Source: Vibrio taketomensis (GTDB taxonomy: Bacteria > Pseudomonadota > Gammaproteobacteria > Enterobacterales > Vibrionaceae). Taken from it: a stretch of DNA of 64,000 nucleotides. Of this stretch, positions 44,182 through 53,161 are shown piece by piece (positions within the stretch are counted from its first letter, which is position 1; each line of letters begins with the position of its first letter). The translations under genes were made by a program, and so were the position numbers. The notes under the pieces were generated by a model. That model saw nothing but the letters and a program-made list of their open reading frames with translations, made no database searches and had not been told where the DNA came from. The stretch lies in NCBI RefSeq assembly GCF_009938165.1, contig NZ_AP019650.1:124001-188000 (forward strand), in the 5' to 3' direction.

Positions 44182-45762
44182 CTATTCGCAGCACACTTGA
44201 TTGCGGCCATTGGCTTTTGCACGATAGAGCGCTTTATCTGCTCGATAGAAAGTTCGCTGCGTGTTTTCACCTTCACGATGAACGGTAATACCAATGCTTA
44301 TGGTTAGACCGCGCTCTCCTAGGATCTCTTGCCAATCAAAATCATAGATTCGTTGTCGGTAAGTTTCAGCATGTAATTCAGCTTGTTGGATATTCGCTCG
44401 CTCCAAAATGACCAAGAACTCTTCTCCACCAAAACGGACACATGACGCGCCTCTGAAGCGGAAATACTTAGAGAGTTCCGTCGACACGTTAACAATGGCT
44501 TTATCCCCTACGAGGTGGCTGAGCTCATCATTGATTGACTTGAAGTGGTCGATATCGATGACCAGTAGCGTAAATGGCGTCTCATGCAGCAGTAACTCTT
44601 TCAGTTTGCCATCCAACCAACGACGGTTATGTAGATTGGTTAACGGATCGGTAAACACGTCTTGTTGTAACTGAGCCACGGCATGCTTCTGGTTTTCCGT
44701 GGTTTCTTTCAGTTCACGGTTTTCAATTTCAGACAGAATCAATTTGAGTTGAAGCTCAAAGCGAGACAAACGGCGTAATTGACCGGCACCCAATTCAGAA
44801 ATCGGGATTTTCTTCATTAGATCATTTTCAATGCGAAACGCGTTTTGCTGATAACGCAGTGCCTCTTGATATTTTTGCTGTCTTTCACAAACATTGGCTA
44901 AGGCATTACAAAGGCGCAAATTGAGAATGGGTGAGGCGGTGCGCTCAACACGTTGGTGCACACTTTCAAATACCCAATTCGCGAGGTGTACTTTACCTAG
45001 ATCCGTCAAGCAACTGCCAAGCTCCATACGAATCATATTGGAAAGCCAGTTGGTATTGATATTACCCGATGAATATTTTACGTGGCCTAAGCACTTGATC
45101 GCTGCCTCAAGCTCACCCGCTTGACGATGTAAAATCGCTTGATAAAGCAAGATTTGCCCCGTGAGCACTTTGTCACTGACTAGAATACTGAGCTCTTCAC
45201 ATTCTTTGATTAATTCTTGTGCGGCTTTCATTCGTTTTGAATCAATCAAACAGCAAAGTTTGTAAAGCTTGTAGCGAAGACGCAACGAGCGACTGCTGAT
45301 CGCATGATCAATGCTATCAATTTTTTGGTAGTAACGCAGTGCTCGAGTGTGGTCACCGTAGGCGTCACACAAGTTAGCCATACCAATAATCGCCCTCACG
45401 TAGGCATCAATTTGGCTAGTTTCGACCGCAATGGTTGAGCATGAGATGTACTCTTCTAGCGCGGTGGTAAAGTCGCCATAATCAACTAACCAATCAGCGA
45501 GATAGCCTTTGATTTCGAGAATAAATTTTGCGTCTTCTGGTAGAGAAAGTAGTGAAAGCGCTTTACGTAGCTCGTCGATCGCTTCTTGATGTTGGTTTAA
45601 TGAGGTACGAAACTCGGCACTAAAAACCAGAGATTGCGCCTTTTCAATCGGATTCGAAGCAATATGCTGTTGGACATGATTCCAAAACACCAACGCTTCC
45701 TCTCCGGAAACGGAAGAGGCATCAAGTCCGGCATCAGAAATTTTGTTTAGAAACACTTCCAT
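44182..45762 (-). CDS. Diguanylate cyclase with N-terminal TPR-like repeats
   Basis: This 526-residue protein has helical TPR-like repeats (about residues 15-330), a short coiled coil, and a C-terminal GGDEF domain (about 365-525). The active-site motif is GGEEF, preceded by the DIDHFKSINDELSHLVGD metal and substrate segment, so it should make c-di-GMP. The inhibitory I-site RxxD is absent at the expected spacing (FRGA instead), so product inhibition is probably lost. No membrane segment is present. Its start codon overlaps the stop of the upstream TPR gene by one base, indicating translational coupling and a likely protein partnership. Confidence 0.88.
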   Translation of the reverse strand: MEVFLNKISDAGLDASSVSGEEALVFWNHVQQHIASNPIEKAQSLVFSAEFRTSLNQHQEAIDELRKALSLLSLPEDAKFILEIKGYLADWLVDYGDFTTALEEYISCSTIAVETSQIDAYVRAIIGMANLCDAYGDHTRALRYYQKIDSIDHAISSRSLRLRYKLYKLCCLIDSKRMKAAQELIKECEELSILVSDKVLTGQILLYQAILHRQAGELEAAIKCLGHVKYSSGNINTNWLSNMIRMELGSCLTDLGKVHLANWVFESVHQRVERTASPILNLRLCNALANVCERQQKYQEALRYQQNAFRIENDLMKKIPISELGAGQLRRLSRFELQLKLILSEIENRELKETTENQKHAVAQLQQDVFTDPLTNLHNRRWLDGKLKELLLHETPFTLLVIDIDHFKSINDELSHLVGDKAIVNVSTELSKYFRFRGASCVRFGGEEFLVILERANIQQAELHAETYRQRIYDFDWQEILGERGLTISIGITVHREGENTQRTFYRADKALYRAKANGRNQVCCE

Positions 45763-47261
45763 TATGCTTGTACCTCAACTTGGAATTGAAGCAAATCCTC
45801 GTCAAATAATGACTCTTCTTCTAGTTGTTCAAGCGTAAAAGGAAATGCGAGGATATTGTGTAATTCTACAATCGGGGTTTTGTTTGATTCGCCGCGACGT
45901 TGCCAAGGGTAGATAGCCATCATTTTGCGTAGAATATCGTAGAGTTGTTGCGCTTTCTCTTCTGTCTCTGACACTAAAAAACCGATGCGTTCAGTACTGA
46001 TTCGAGACAAAAGATCGTCGTCGTTGCACAAGGTGTGCGCAACTTCAAGGCAAATGTCGAGGTTCTCGCCTTTCGGTTGGAAAATGGTGATTACTGAATA
46101 GTGGGTTTGTTTTAGCTGCGTTTTGAACAATACTAGTTTTTCCCACCAATAGTTTTCGGACACGACTTGGCTCATGTGTTTATTGGGGTCGTATTCGTAT
46201 TGTGTGCGAATACGGTTTATTAATTTGAATGCGCGCTTTTCCAGTAAACGCTTGGAAGCGCGAGCCTTATCGTTCCCCTCGCGGAAAGTTTGTTCGCGCA
46301 ACATACCGACTGAGTTTTCTCGATAGCGTTTAAACGCGTCGAGTGCCGCTTTGAAATCACCTCTTTGTTCTGCCACTCGTGAGAGTTGGAAGAGAATTTG
46401 AGAGAGTAATTCCCCATCTTCAAAGCTAATGGCCGCAGCTTCTGCCACCTGAAGTAATTCTGTTGCTTTGGTTGGGTTATCTCGCATTGCTTCCAGCCGT
46501 GCTCGGCTCAAGTAAGAATGCGCACGCATCCATATTAAGTCATGCTGTTCAACCAGTTGTTGGGCTTTTTGCGTGGCGATGTCGGCATCTTCGAGTCGCT
46601 CAAGTCCAAGCATGGCTAGACCACGAAAATCCCAAATCTCAGCTTGCCAGGTTGCATCATTGTGATCTTGCAGCACTTCTTCAGCACCATCGAGTATCGA
46701 CAGCATTTCAACGTGATGGCCTAACAGTTGGAGATCCCAAGCGAGCAGAATTCGTGATTTGCCTTCCAGCCAGTCAATACGTAGGCTGTTGGCTACTTTT
46801 ACCGCGAGTTCATGCGTTGATTTTGCTAACTCGTATTCACCGAACACACGCCAAACATTACCAAGGCCGATTAAGGCTTCAATTTGAATGTGAGTATCTT
46901 CGACCAGCGCCGATTGCTCTAATGCGCGAATCCAATATTGCTGGGCAGAATAAAATTTTGCTTGCCCCCAAAGTTGAAGAGCTGTGATGTGAAGGATTTC
47001 AGGCAAAGCATCATCATTGTCGATTTGGATCAGTCGGCTATAGGCATCACGGATGTGTTTTAAGCCCTTGCGAAAATCCATCAGAGACCAATGGCAGCGA
47101 GAAATAACGATAAGGCTGTGGATAACGCCTTCTGGGAAAAGGATCTGGTTGGCTTTCACCATGCACAGCTCAGCCGCGTCGAGAACCGCTTGTGGGTCTG
47201 ACTTGATGCGCGGTTTTAGCTGCTCAAGCTCTTGGAAGAGCAGTTGCTGGTTTTTATCCAA
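45762..47261 (-). CDS. TPR-repeat protein with degenerate C-terminal GGDEF-like domain
   Basis: This 499-residue cytosolic protein has TPR-like helical repeats over about residues 1-340. The last 130 residues look like a degenerate GGDEF fold: HYSVITIFQPKGENLD parallels the first metal-binding strand of cyclases, and LLSRISTERIGFLVSET parallels the GGDEF turn but reads ISTERIGF. It is thus unlikely to be catalytic. The order and architecture mirror the downstream active cyclase, with which it overlaps by one base. A sensor or inhibitor role is inference. Confidence 0.7.
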   Translation of the reverse strand: MDKNQQLLFQELEQLKPRIKSDPQAVLDAAELCMVKANQILFPEGVIHSLIVISRCHWSLMDFRKGLKHIRDAYSRLIQIDNDDALPEILHITALQLWGQAKFYSAQQYWIRALEQSALVEDTHIQIEALIGLGNVWRVFGEYELAKSTHELAVKVANSLRIDWLEGKSRILLAWDLQLLGHHVEMLSILDGAEEVLQDHNDATWQAEIWDFRGLAMLGLERLEDADIATQKAQQLVEQHDLIWMRAHSYLSRARLEAMRDNPTKATELLQVAEAAAISFEDGELLSQILFQLSRVAEQRGDFKAALDAFKRYRENSVGMLREQTFREGNDKARASKRLLEKRAFKLINRIRTQYEYDPNKHMSQVVSENYWWEKLVLFKTQLKQTHYSVITIFQPKGENLDICLEVAHTLCNDDDLLSRISTERIGFLVSETEEKAQQLYDILRKMMAIYPWQRRGESNKTPIVELHNILAFPFTLEQLEEESLFDEDLLQFQVEVQA

Positions 47262-47538
47262 TTAAGTAATCCTTCACTACATCACCCGGCGATAGGCACA
47301 ATCGACGATTAATACGTTCGTATTATAAAAAAAGTGCACTTTAGTGTGCCATAAAAAGTGTTAACTGTGCGACAGTTTGATGGCGGACTTCACAATAATT
47401 CGAGATTTATCCCGTTTAATTTTCAACAAGTTGTCTACTCGAATAATTTACGACAACAGCTGTTTTAAACTAATGGGCGCGTTGGCTAAGCCAAGCGACT
47501 GTGCGGCGGTCAATCCATCTCTTTTTTGGTAGCACAAA
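47262..47538. other. Intergenic region between the zinc-ribbon gene and the TPR gene
   Basis: This 277-base gap contains the promoter of the TPR/cyclase pair. A weak minus-strand terminator-like sequence is also present: a GGCACACTAAAGTGCAC hairpin ending in seven Ts, around 47329-47352. That hairpin may end transcription of the zinc-ribbon gene, though it lies on the far side of most of the gap. Nothing else is recognised. Confidence 0.35.
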
Positions 47539-48915
47539 TTATGCCAAGCACGATAGATATCGAGGACGGGCAACAAGCCGCGGGACGGAGTTTTCGTCGT
47601 GGCTCATTAACAAACTCTCAAATAAGAGGTGAAAACGCTCTTGGTACGTAGATATGGCGTCCGTTGATGCCTTTTGCAACCAAAGTTTAGGCGAACTTTG
47701 TTCGCCCGCTAAATAGCAGATTCCCTTAGCGTATTGATGATTTTCTGCGATTGCCCAGCGGTCTCGCCACCATCCCATATGAATGATGTCGACTTTTTCA
47801 AGCGGCGATTCATTGCCCCATTGACCAACAACGTACATCAAATCCAAGTTTTTTGCTTGGATGCGCGGCAAACCGATGGTGAGAGCGGCAGACCGAAGAA
47901 ACGGATCCTGTGGTAAATACAGGGCCAATGGTTTGTCTTCTGAGCATAGGGAAAACAATTGCAAGTAATGCGCGTACGACGCATATGGCGGCCTGATTAA
48001 CGCCCCTTTGGATGGGTAGTGGAAACTCGTTAAATTACTGAGCGGATCTTCAACATTGTTACGCGCTAAAATGGCGCGGTATTGGTTGTCAATCTGTTCC
48101 CGAATCGTGCTCAAATTGCTGCGTTCTAGCAATGAGCTTTCGGGCTGATAGTTTAGAGCAACATAACGGGCAGGTGAGCGAAAAGGGTTGTGTTCCAATT
48201 CGCCCTCTGGTGAATCGGTCAGCGAGTAGTTAACGTTTTGGAATAGAATATACCCTGACTGGGCGTCTCCGCTTGCTAGCCAATAAACCCCATTATTGCT
48301 TTTAGGTTGCAGCGGAACAAAAAATGACCCTAACTCAAATTTACTCGCATGGTTGAGCCAGCGTTGATCGAACATGGCCAATTTACTGCGACAGCGGCTG
48401 GCAATGTGTTCAATATGATCGTAAAAGGATTTTGGATTGATATGCAGTTTTCGGCAGATTTCGCGCACGGAATAGCCAGTAAACAGTAAGCCCAGTAGGC
48501 TTTCTTGTAGAGCCAGTTTACGGTTGCTACTTGACCATTTATCAACAAAAGTACTCTGACAGCATTTGCAGCGATAGCGTTGACGTTCACCGCTGTAGCC
48601 AAATGCATGGTACAAATGTTTATGGGTGTGGATGGTTAAACCAAAGTTCTCGCACGCTTTATTGCGACATCCCGGCAGGTCTGCATTTTGGTCTGCTTTT
48701 ATGCGCTGGAATTCTTCGAGCACATCTTGGTTATTAAGTAAGGGGGGAAACGCACCGCACTCACGACATACCATAGCTGGTCGCTTAGGGTTAGTTTGCT
48801 GCACAATGTAACGATGTGCATCACTCAATCCAAAGTTGTCACACGCCAATGTTTTACAGAAGTTGAGTTGTAACCCTTCCACTGCTTGTGGCAAATCACC
48901 AGCGCTCACGAACAC
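47539..48915 (-). CDS. Zinc-ribbon/HTH protein resembling a domesticated transposase
   Basis: This 458-residue protein has several cysteine pairs in its first 120 residues (CKTLACDNFG, CRECG, CRNKACENFG, CKCC). These form repeated zinc ribbons like those at the N-terminus of IS1-type transposases. A helix-turn-helix follows (GYSVREICRKLHINPKSFYDHI). The remainder begins YWLASGDAQSGYILFQNVNYS, which resembles the first strand of an RNase H-like DDE core. I cannot place the other catalytic acids, and no inverted repeats or target duplications flank it. It is therefore more likely a fixed chromosomal gene than a live element. It lies 16 bases downstream of deoD on the same strand. Confidence 0.6.
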   Translation of the reverse strand: MFVSAGDLPQAVEGLQLNFCKTLACDNFGLSDAHRYIVQQTNPKRPAMVCRECGAFPPLLNNQDVLEEFQRIKADQNADLPGCRNKACENFGLTIHTHKHLYHAFGYSGERQRYRCKCCQSTFVDKWSSSNRKLALQESLLGLLFTGYSVREICRKLHINPKSFYDHIEHIASRCRSKLAMFDQRWLNHASKFELGSFFVPLQPKSNNGVYWLASGDAQSGYILFQNVNYSLTDSPEGELEHNPFRSPARYVALNYQPESSLLERSNLSTIREQIDNQYRAILARNNVEDPLSNLTSFHYPSKGALIRPPYASYAHYLQLFSLCSEDKPLALYLPQDPFLRSAALTIGLPRIQAKNLDLMYVVGQWGNESPLEKVDIIHMGWWRDRWAIAENHQYAKGICYLAGEQSSPKLWLQKASTDAISTYQERFHLLFESLLMSHDENSVPRLVARPRYLSCLA

Positions 48916-48931
48916 CCCCTCGTGTTATTTA

Positions 48932-49642
48932 TTAAATATTGATAGCGGTTTCTAATGCCACTTTCATCATGTCATTGAATGATTTCTGACGTTCTTCAGA
49001 GCTGAGTTTTTCACCACGAATGATATGGTCAGAAACCGTCAAAATAGTCAGTGCTTTTGCACCAAGATCGGCAGCAACGCCGTAAATACCAGCGGCTTCC
49101 ATATCTACGCCAAGAATGCCCAGTTTTTCCATTTTTTCGAAAATGTCAGCTTCAGGGGTGTAGAATAAATCTGCTGAGAAGATGTTACCCACTTTTACCG
49201 GAACATTTTGCGCGCGAGCTTGATTCACAGCCGTTTCTAATAAGCCAAAGTCAGCGATAGCAGCAAAATCATGATTGTTAAAGCGAATACGGTTTACTTT
49301 TGAGTCAGTCGATGCACCCATGCCGATAACAACATCCATCAGATTTACGTCATCACGCACCGCACCACAACTACCAACACGAATCACGTTTTTCACACCA
49401 TATTCGGCAATAAGTTCGTGAACATAGATACAGCAAGATGGAATACCCATACCGTGACCCATGACAGATACGCGTTGGCCTTTGTAAGTACCGGTATAAC
49501 CAAACATATTACGAACATCACACACTTGTTTTACGTCGTCTAAGAATGTTTCAGCGATGTATTTTGCGCGTAGTGGATCGCCAGGCATTAGAACTGTTTC
49601 TGCGAAATCACCAGGTTGTGCATTGATATGTGGGGTAGCCAT
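48932..49642 (-). CDS. deoD: Purine nucleoside phosphorylase (DeoD type)
   Basis: This 236-residue enzyme cleaves purine (deoxy)nucleosides with phosphate in nucleoside salvage. Signatures include MATPHINA, the phosphate-binding [22 protein letters not shown] loop (here IRVGSCGAV), [13 protein letters not shown] and the catalytic SDHIIRGE. The frame continues 42 codons upstream, but the ATG at 49642 follows CGGAGC by six bases and matches the family start. The gene is not in a deoCABD operon, so it is probably the second, chromosome II deoD typical of vibrios. Inverted GTTCAACA/TGTTGAAC sequences flank its promoter region. Confidence 0.95.
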   Translation of the reverse strand: MATPHINAQPGDFAETVLMPGDPLRAKYIAETFLDDVKQVCDVRNMFGYTGTYKGQRVSVMGHGMGIPSCCIYVHELIAEYGVKNVIRVGSCGAVRDDVNLMDVVIGMGASTDSKVNRIRFNNHDFAAIADFGLLETAVNQARAQNVPVKVGNIFSADLFYTPEADIFEKMEKLGILGVDMEAAGIYGVAADLGAKALTILTVSDHIIRGEKLSSEERQKSFNDMMKVALETAINI

Positions 49643-49924
49643 AAGATTGCTCCGTTTGATGTGAAGTTCAACAGACGTGAACCACATTATTGCGTGGTTA
49701 TAACTAAATTTGTTGAACATTAAAACTGTTTGTTGAGGCAATACTAGCGAGGTAAATCCATAAGCCATGAGACTTACATCACATTAATTCGTGTTCAGAA
49801 GTTAATTTTAGCTGTTGATAACTAAATCTGTTGATTCTTTTAGCGCAATCGATTTCGAAAAAAAATGGCTTTGGGTTGATCGATTTTTGTCTTGTTGTAC
49901 GTAGAAGTTGTACCAAATTTATTT

Positions 49925-49979
49925 TTGTATAATTTTAACAATTGCATCTATAGTTATACATAAATTAAATATGTATAAC
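49925..49979 (+). promoter_or_regulatory. Promoter and palindromic operator of the ybgA-merR-phr operon
   Basis: A TATAAT -10 element lies within TTGTATAAT (49925-49933). Just downstream is a perfect inverted repeat with ten-base arms, GTTATACATA (49953-49962) and TATGTATAAC (49970-49979), and a seven-base spacer. The core TGTATAA thus occurs three times. MerR-family regulators of light- and photolyase-linked operons bind TGTATA/TATACA-type palindromes, so this is the probable site of the MerR protein encoded in the operon. Confidence 0.65.
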
Positions 49980-50000
49980 ACGCTGGCTAACAGGAGAACC

Positions 50001-50951
50001 ATGGAAAAAGAAATTAAAGTAGGGGTAAGCGCTTGCGTTTTGGGTGAAAACGTTCGTTTTGATTCCGGGCACAAGCTCAGTCGCTTTGTCACCAAAGAGC
50101 TAAGCGATCACTTTGAGTTTGTATCGGTTTGCCCTGAAGTCGAGTCAGGTATGCCTGTGCCGCGTCCTACAATTCGCCTGATGACCAATGAAGAGCGTCT
50201 GATTTTGGTTGAGACCAAAGATCCTACCAAGGACCACACTCAATCGATGCTGGACTTTTCGACTAGACGCATCGAGCAACTTAAAAAAGAAGATCTATGC
50301 GGTTACATCGTGTGCGCCAAATCGCCAACTTGCGGTATGGAGCGAGTTAAGGTGTATGGCAAAAACAACGCTGACAAGGTGGGTATAGGTCTTTACACCA
50401 AAGAGTTGATGGAGCGAATGCCTTGGCTTCCTGTTGAAGAGGACGGCAGGCTCAATGATCCGGTACTGAAAGAGAACTTCGTTACGCGTGTTTACTGTCT
50501 GCATGATTTTTACGAATCGATGGGTGGAGAGCCGACTGCTGGTAAAATTGTCGCGTTTCACTCTCGTTACAAGCTCACGTTAATGGCTCATCACCCTGAG
50601 TCATACAAGTCTCTTGGTTCTCTGGTGGCGAACGTTGCCCAGTATGACATTGATGAATTTTATCAACTTTACCGCACTGGATTAATGCAAGCGATGGCAA
50701 ATCGTGCGAGTCGTAAAAATAACACCAATGTGCTCATGCACATTCAAGGTTACTTCAAACGAGATTTGAATAGTGATGAGAAAGCCGAGTTATGTCAGGT
50801 GATCGAAGATTATCGAATTGGTGTGTTGCCGCTTCTTGCTCCGCTTACGTTGTTGAAACACCATATGAATCGCAACTCAATTGATTATCTCAAACAACAA
50901 AAATTCTTAAATCCATATCCGGAGGAGTTACGTTTACGCTATGGGTTGTAA
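50001..50951 (+). CDS. ybgA: DUF523/DUF1722 protein (YbgA-like)
   Basis: This 316-residue protein has an N-terminal DUF523 domain (about residues 5-145) with conserved cysteines in VSACVLGENVRFDSGHK, VCPEVESGM and CAKSPTCGMER. A C-terminal DUF1722 (YbgA) domain spans about 190-310. The cysteines could hold a metal or iron-sulfur site. The function is not settled, but the gene often accompanies photolyases. AGGAGAACC precedes the ATG at 50001; the longer upstream frame is not supported. It overlaps the merR gene by 11 bases and heads the light-linked operon. Confidence 0.88.
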   Translation: MEKEIKVGVSACVLGENVRFDSGHKLSRFVTKELSDHFEFVSVCPEVESGMPVPRPTIRLMTNEERLILVETKDPTKDHTQSMLDFSTRRIEQLKKEDLCGYIVCAKSPTCGMERVKVYGKNNADKVGIGLYTKELMERMPWLPVEEDGRLNDPVLKENFVTRVYCLHDFYESMGGEPTAGKIVAFHSRYKLTLMAHHPESYKSLGSLVANVAQYDIDEFYQLYRTGLMQAMANRASRKNNTNVLMHIQGYFKRDLNSDEKAELCQVIEDYRIGVLPLLAPLTLLKHHMNRNSIDYLKQQKFLNPYPEELRLRYGL

Positions 50952-51741
50952 AGATAAGCTATATGCAATTCGTGAGGTGTCTGAATTAACGGGAATCAAG
51001 CCTGTAACTCTCAGAGCTTGGCAGCGTCGGTACAATATTATTAAACCGCACCGCACCGAAAAAGGACACCGCCTGTATACCGCCGAGCACATTGAGCAAA
51101 TTAAGGTCATACAGGGCTGGTTGGCAAAGGGGGTTGCGATTGGCAAGGTCAAAGTACTGCTTGAGAACAACACCCAAACGACAGACTTTGAAGTTGAAGG
51201 GCAAGATACGCTTGTCGAGTCGGAGGCGCTTCTTGCGGCTCTAGCGGACCTTAATCAAGCAAAAGCAGAGTCGATTCTCGGACAAGTTTGTAAAGATTAT
51301 CCGTTGCCCATCGTACATGCTCGGCTTGTCATTCCGGTGTTTGAGGCAATAGAGCAAGTTAAGCGAAGTCAACAAAGTTTACAGTATGGCCTCTTTTTAT
51401 CATTACTGATGCACAAACTGTCGACCATTTTGCAGGCGGAAAACAAAGTCGCTCGTCGGGGCAAATGTCTGCTATTGAGTTTTGATGCATTAGGCTCGAT
51501 TGAGATGCGTTTTTGGGCACTAGAGCTGGCGGAGCAAGGGTACAACATTAGCTTGGTTGAGTCTGTCGATGATGTGTCGGCATTAATTGAAGCGGATTGT
51601 GGTAGTTCAATCCCTTCGCTCGCGATATTTGCATCACAATCACCAACTCAAGTCCAAATAACCAGCATCAAAGAAATGAGTGCTAACTGGGGCGATAGGT
51701 TACACCTGAGCCCATTGATAAGCGCGCTAGTGGAAATGTAA
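50941..51741 (+). CDS. MerR-family regulator with degenerate cobalamin-binding-like domain
   Basis: This 266-residue regulator has an N-terminal MerR winged helix (YAIREVSELTGIKPVTLRAW, about residues 8-75) and a C-terminal domain laid out like the LitR/CarH B12 module: a helical bundle (about 90-165), then a Rossmann-like part (about 165-266). The B12 histidine motif is absent; the equivalent place reads LSFDALGSIEM. It therefore probably does not sense light through adenosylcobalamin, like the class of truncated or non-B12 paralogues. It likely controls the ybgA-phr promoter palindrome. It sits between ybgA and phr, with 11-base overlap and 10-base gap. Confidence 0.82.
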   Translation: MGCKDKLYAIREVSELTGIKPVTLRAWQRRYNIIKPHRTEKGHRLYTAEHIEQIKVIQGWLAKGVAIGKVKVLLENNTQTTDFEVEGQDTLVESEALLAALADLNQAKAESILGQVCKDYPLPIVHARLVIPVFEAIEQVKRSQQSLQYGLFLSLLMHKLSTILQAENKVARRGKCLLLSFDALGSIEMRFWALELAEQGYNISLVESVDDVSALIEADCGSSIPSLAIFASQSPTQVQITSIKEMSANWGDRLHLSPLISALVEM

Positions 51742-51751
51742 GAGAACCGCC

Positions 51752-53161
51752 ATGAATATCGTTTGGTTTCGCCGAGATTTACGAGTAGAAGACAACACCG
51801 CTTTGTATCATGCGATGTCTTCTGAACAGCCTGTGGTGGCCGTATATATTGCAACGCCCCTAACATGGTCTGAGCATAATAAAGCACCACTTCAAGCGGA
51901 TTTAATATACCGCCGTCTCGAGGTTTTACAGCGTGAGCTAGCAGCGTTAAACATTCCGTTATTGTTTCACGAAGTTGAAAGTTTCACAGACAGCGCAAAA
52001 TGGCTTGCGAGTTTCGCTCAGCAAACTGGTGCGCAGGCGGTGCATTTCAATAAAGAGTATGAGTGGAACGAAAATCAGCGCGATGCGCTATTGCAAGAGA
52101 AGGCATCGTGCATTGTCGTGGGGCATGAAGACAAGTGTCTGTTCTCTCCCGGCAGCGTGAAGAACAAACAGGGTGAGTATTTTAAGGTATTTACACCCTT
52201 TAAACGTGCTTATCTTGCCAAGTTTTATCAGCATCAACTCGATATTAAGCAAGTTGAACCTCAAGCTGTCGTGCCACAATCTGAGCTGTTGAGTGAATAC
52301 TTGTTCTCGGCTCAATCGACCTTTTCCTATCCTCGCGAAAATAGTGAGGCTTATCCGGTTGAGACCAAACAGGTTCGTCAAAGATTAAGAGACTTTTGCC
52401 AAGAGCGAGTTGATGCATATAAGCAACAACGTGATTTGCCTGCGATAGAAGGCACCAGTGGTTTGTCTGCTTATTTAGCAATTGGTGTGCTTTCGATCCG
52501 CCAGTGTATTGCTCGCTTGCAGTATGGAACAGGAGATAATCTCGGAGAAGGGCGTGAAACTTGGTTAAGTGAGCTAATTTGGCGCGATTTCTATCAGCAT
52601 TTACTGCATTTCGAACCAAAGCTGTCCAAGGGGCTAAACTTTGTGCCATGGACACAAAACGTGACTTGGTTTGAGAATGAGGTTTGGTTATCTGCATGGC
52701 AGCAAGGGCAAACGGGATACCCAATTGTCGATGCCGCGATGCGTCAACTTAACCAAACCGGCTGGATGCATAACCGCTTAAGAATGATTGTTGCGAGCTT
52801 TTTAACTAAAGATCTGCATCTTCATTGGCATCACGGGGAGCAGTACTTTATGCAACGTCTTATTGATGGTGATTACGCAGCCAACAATGGCGGATGGCAG
52901 TGGAGTGCTTCGACAGGGTGTGACGGACAGCCTTACTTTCGCATCTTCAATCCAATCACTCAGGGGGAAAGATTTGACCCAGATGGTGAGTTCATTCGCG
53001 CTTGGATCCCTGAGTTAAAGTCCGTACCTAATAAATATATCCATAAGCCTTGGCTCTGGGCCGATGTAAATTACTTGTCATATCCACAACCAATAGTTGA
53101 TCACAAAAGCGAAAGAGAGATAACCTTACGGCTCTTTCAAGAAGCTAAGGATCAAATCTAA
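51752..53161 (+). CDS. phrB: Class I deoxyribodipyrimidine photolyase
   Basis: This 469-residue FAD enzyme repairs cyclobutane pyrimidine dimers using blue light. The N-terminal antenna domain starts NIVWFRRDLRVEDNTAL. The C-terminal FAD domain includes LIWRDFYQHLL, the substrate- and FAD-contacting WMHNRLRMIVASFLTKDLHL-type helix, and the diagnostic GDYAANNGGWQWSASTG segment, which includes the Asn near FAD N5 and a Trp of the electron chain. The C-terminal hydrophobic LSYPQPIVDH is also typical. It is in the operon with ybgA and merR and overlaps the next gene by one base. Confidence 0.95.
   Translation: MNIVWFRRDLRVEDNTALYHAMSSEQPVVAVYIATPLTWSEHNKAPLQADLIYRRLEVLQRELAALNIPLLFHEVESFTDSAKWLASFAQQTGAQAVHFNKEYEWNENQRDALLQEKASCIVVGHEDKCLFSPGSVKNKQGEYFKVFTPFKRAYLAKFYQHQLDIKQVEPQAVVPQSELLSEYLFSAQSTFSYPRENSEAYPVETKQVRQRLRDFCQERVDAYKQQRDLPAIEGTSGLSAYLAIGVLSIRQCIARLQYGTGDNLGEGRETWLSELIWRDFYQHLLHFEPKLSKGLNFVPWTQNVTWFENEVWLSAWQQGQTGYPIVDAAMRQLNQTGWMHNRLRMIVASFLTKDLHLHWHHGEQYFMQRLIDGDYAANNGGWQWSASTGCDGQPYFRIFNPITQGERFDPDGEFIRAWIPELKSVPNKYIHKPWLWADVNYLSYPQPIVDHKSEREITLRLFQEAKDQI

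Noticed and set aside
47539..48915. Active insertion sequence around the transposase-like gene
   Set aside because: No terminal inverted repeats or target duplications were found and the 3' and 5' gaps look like normal intergenic DNA.
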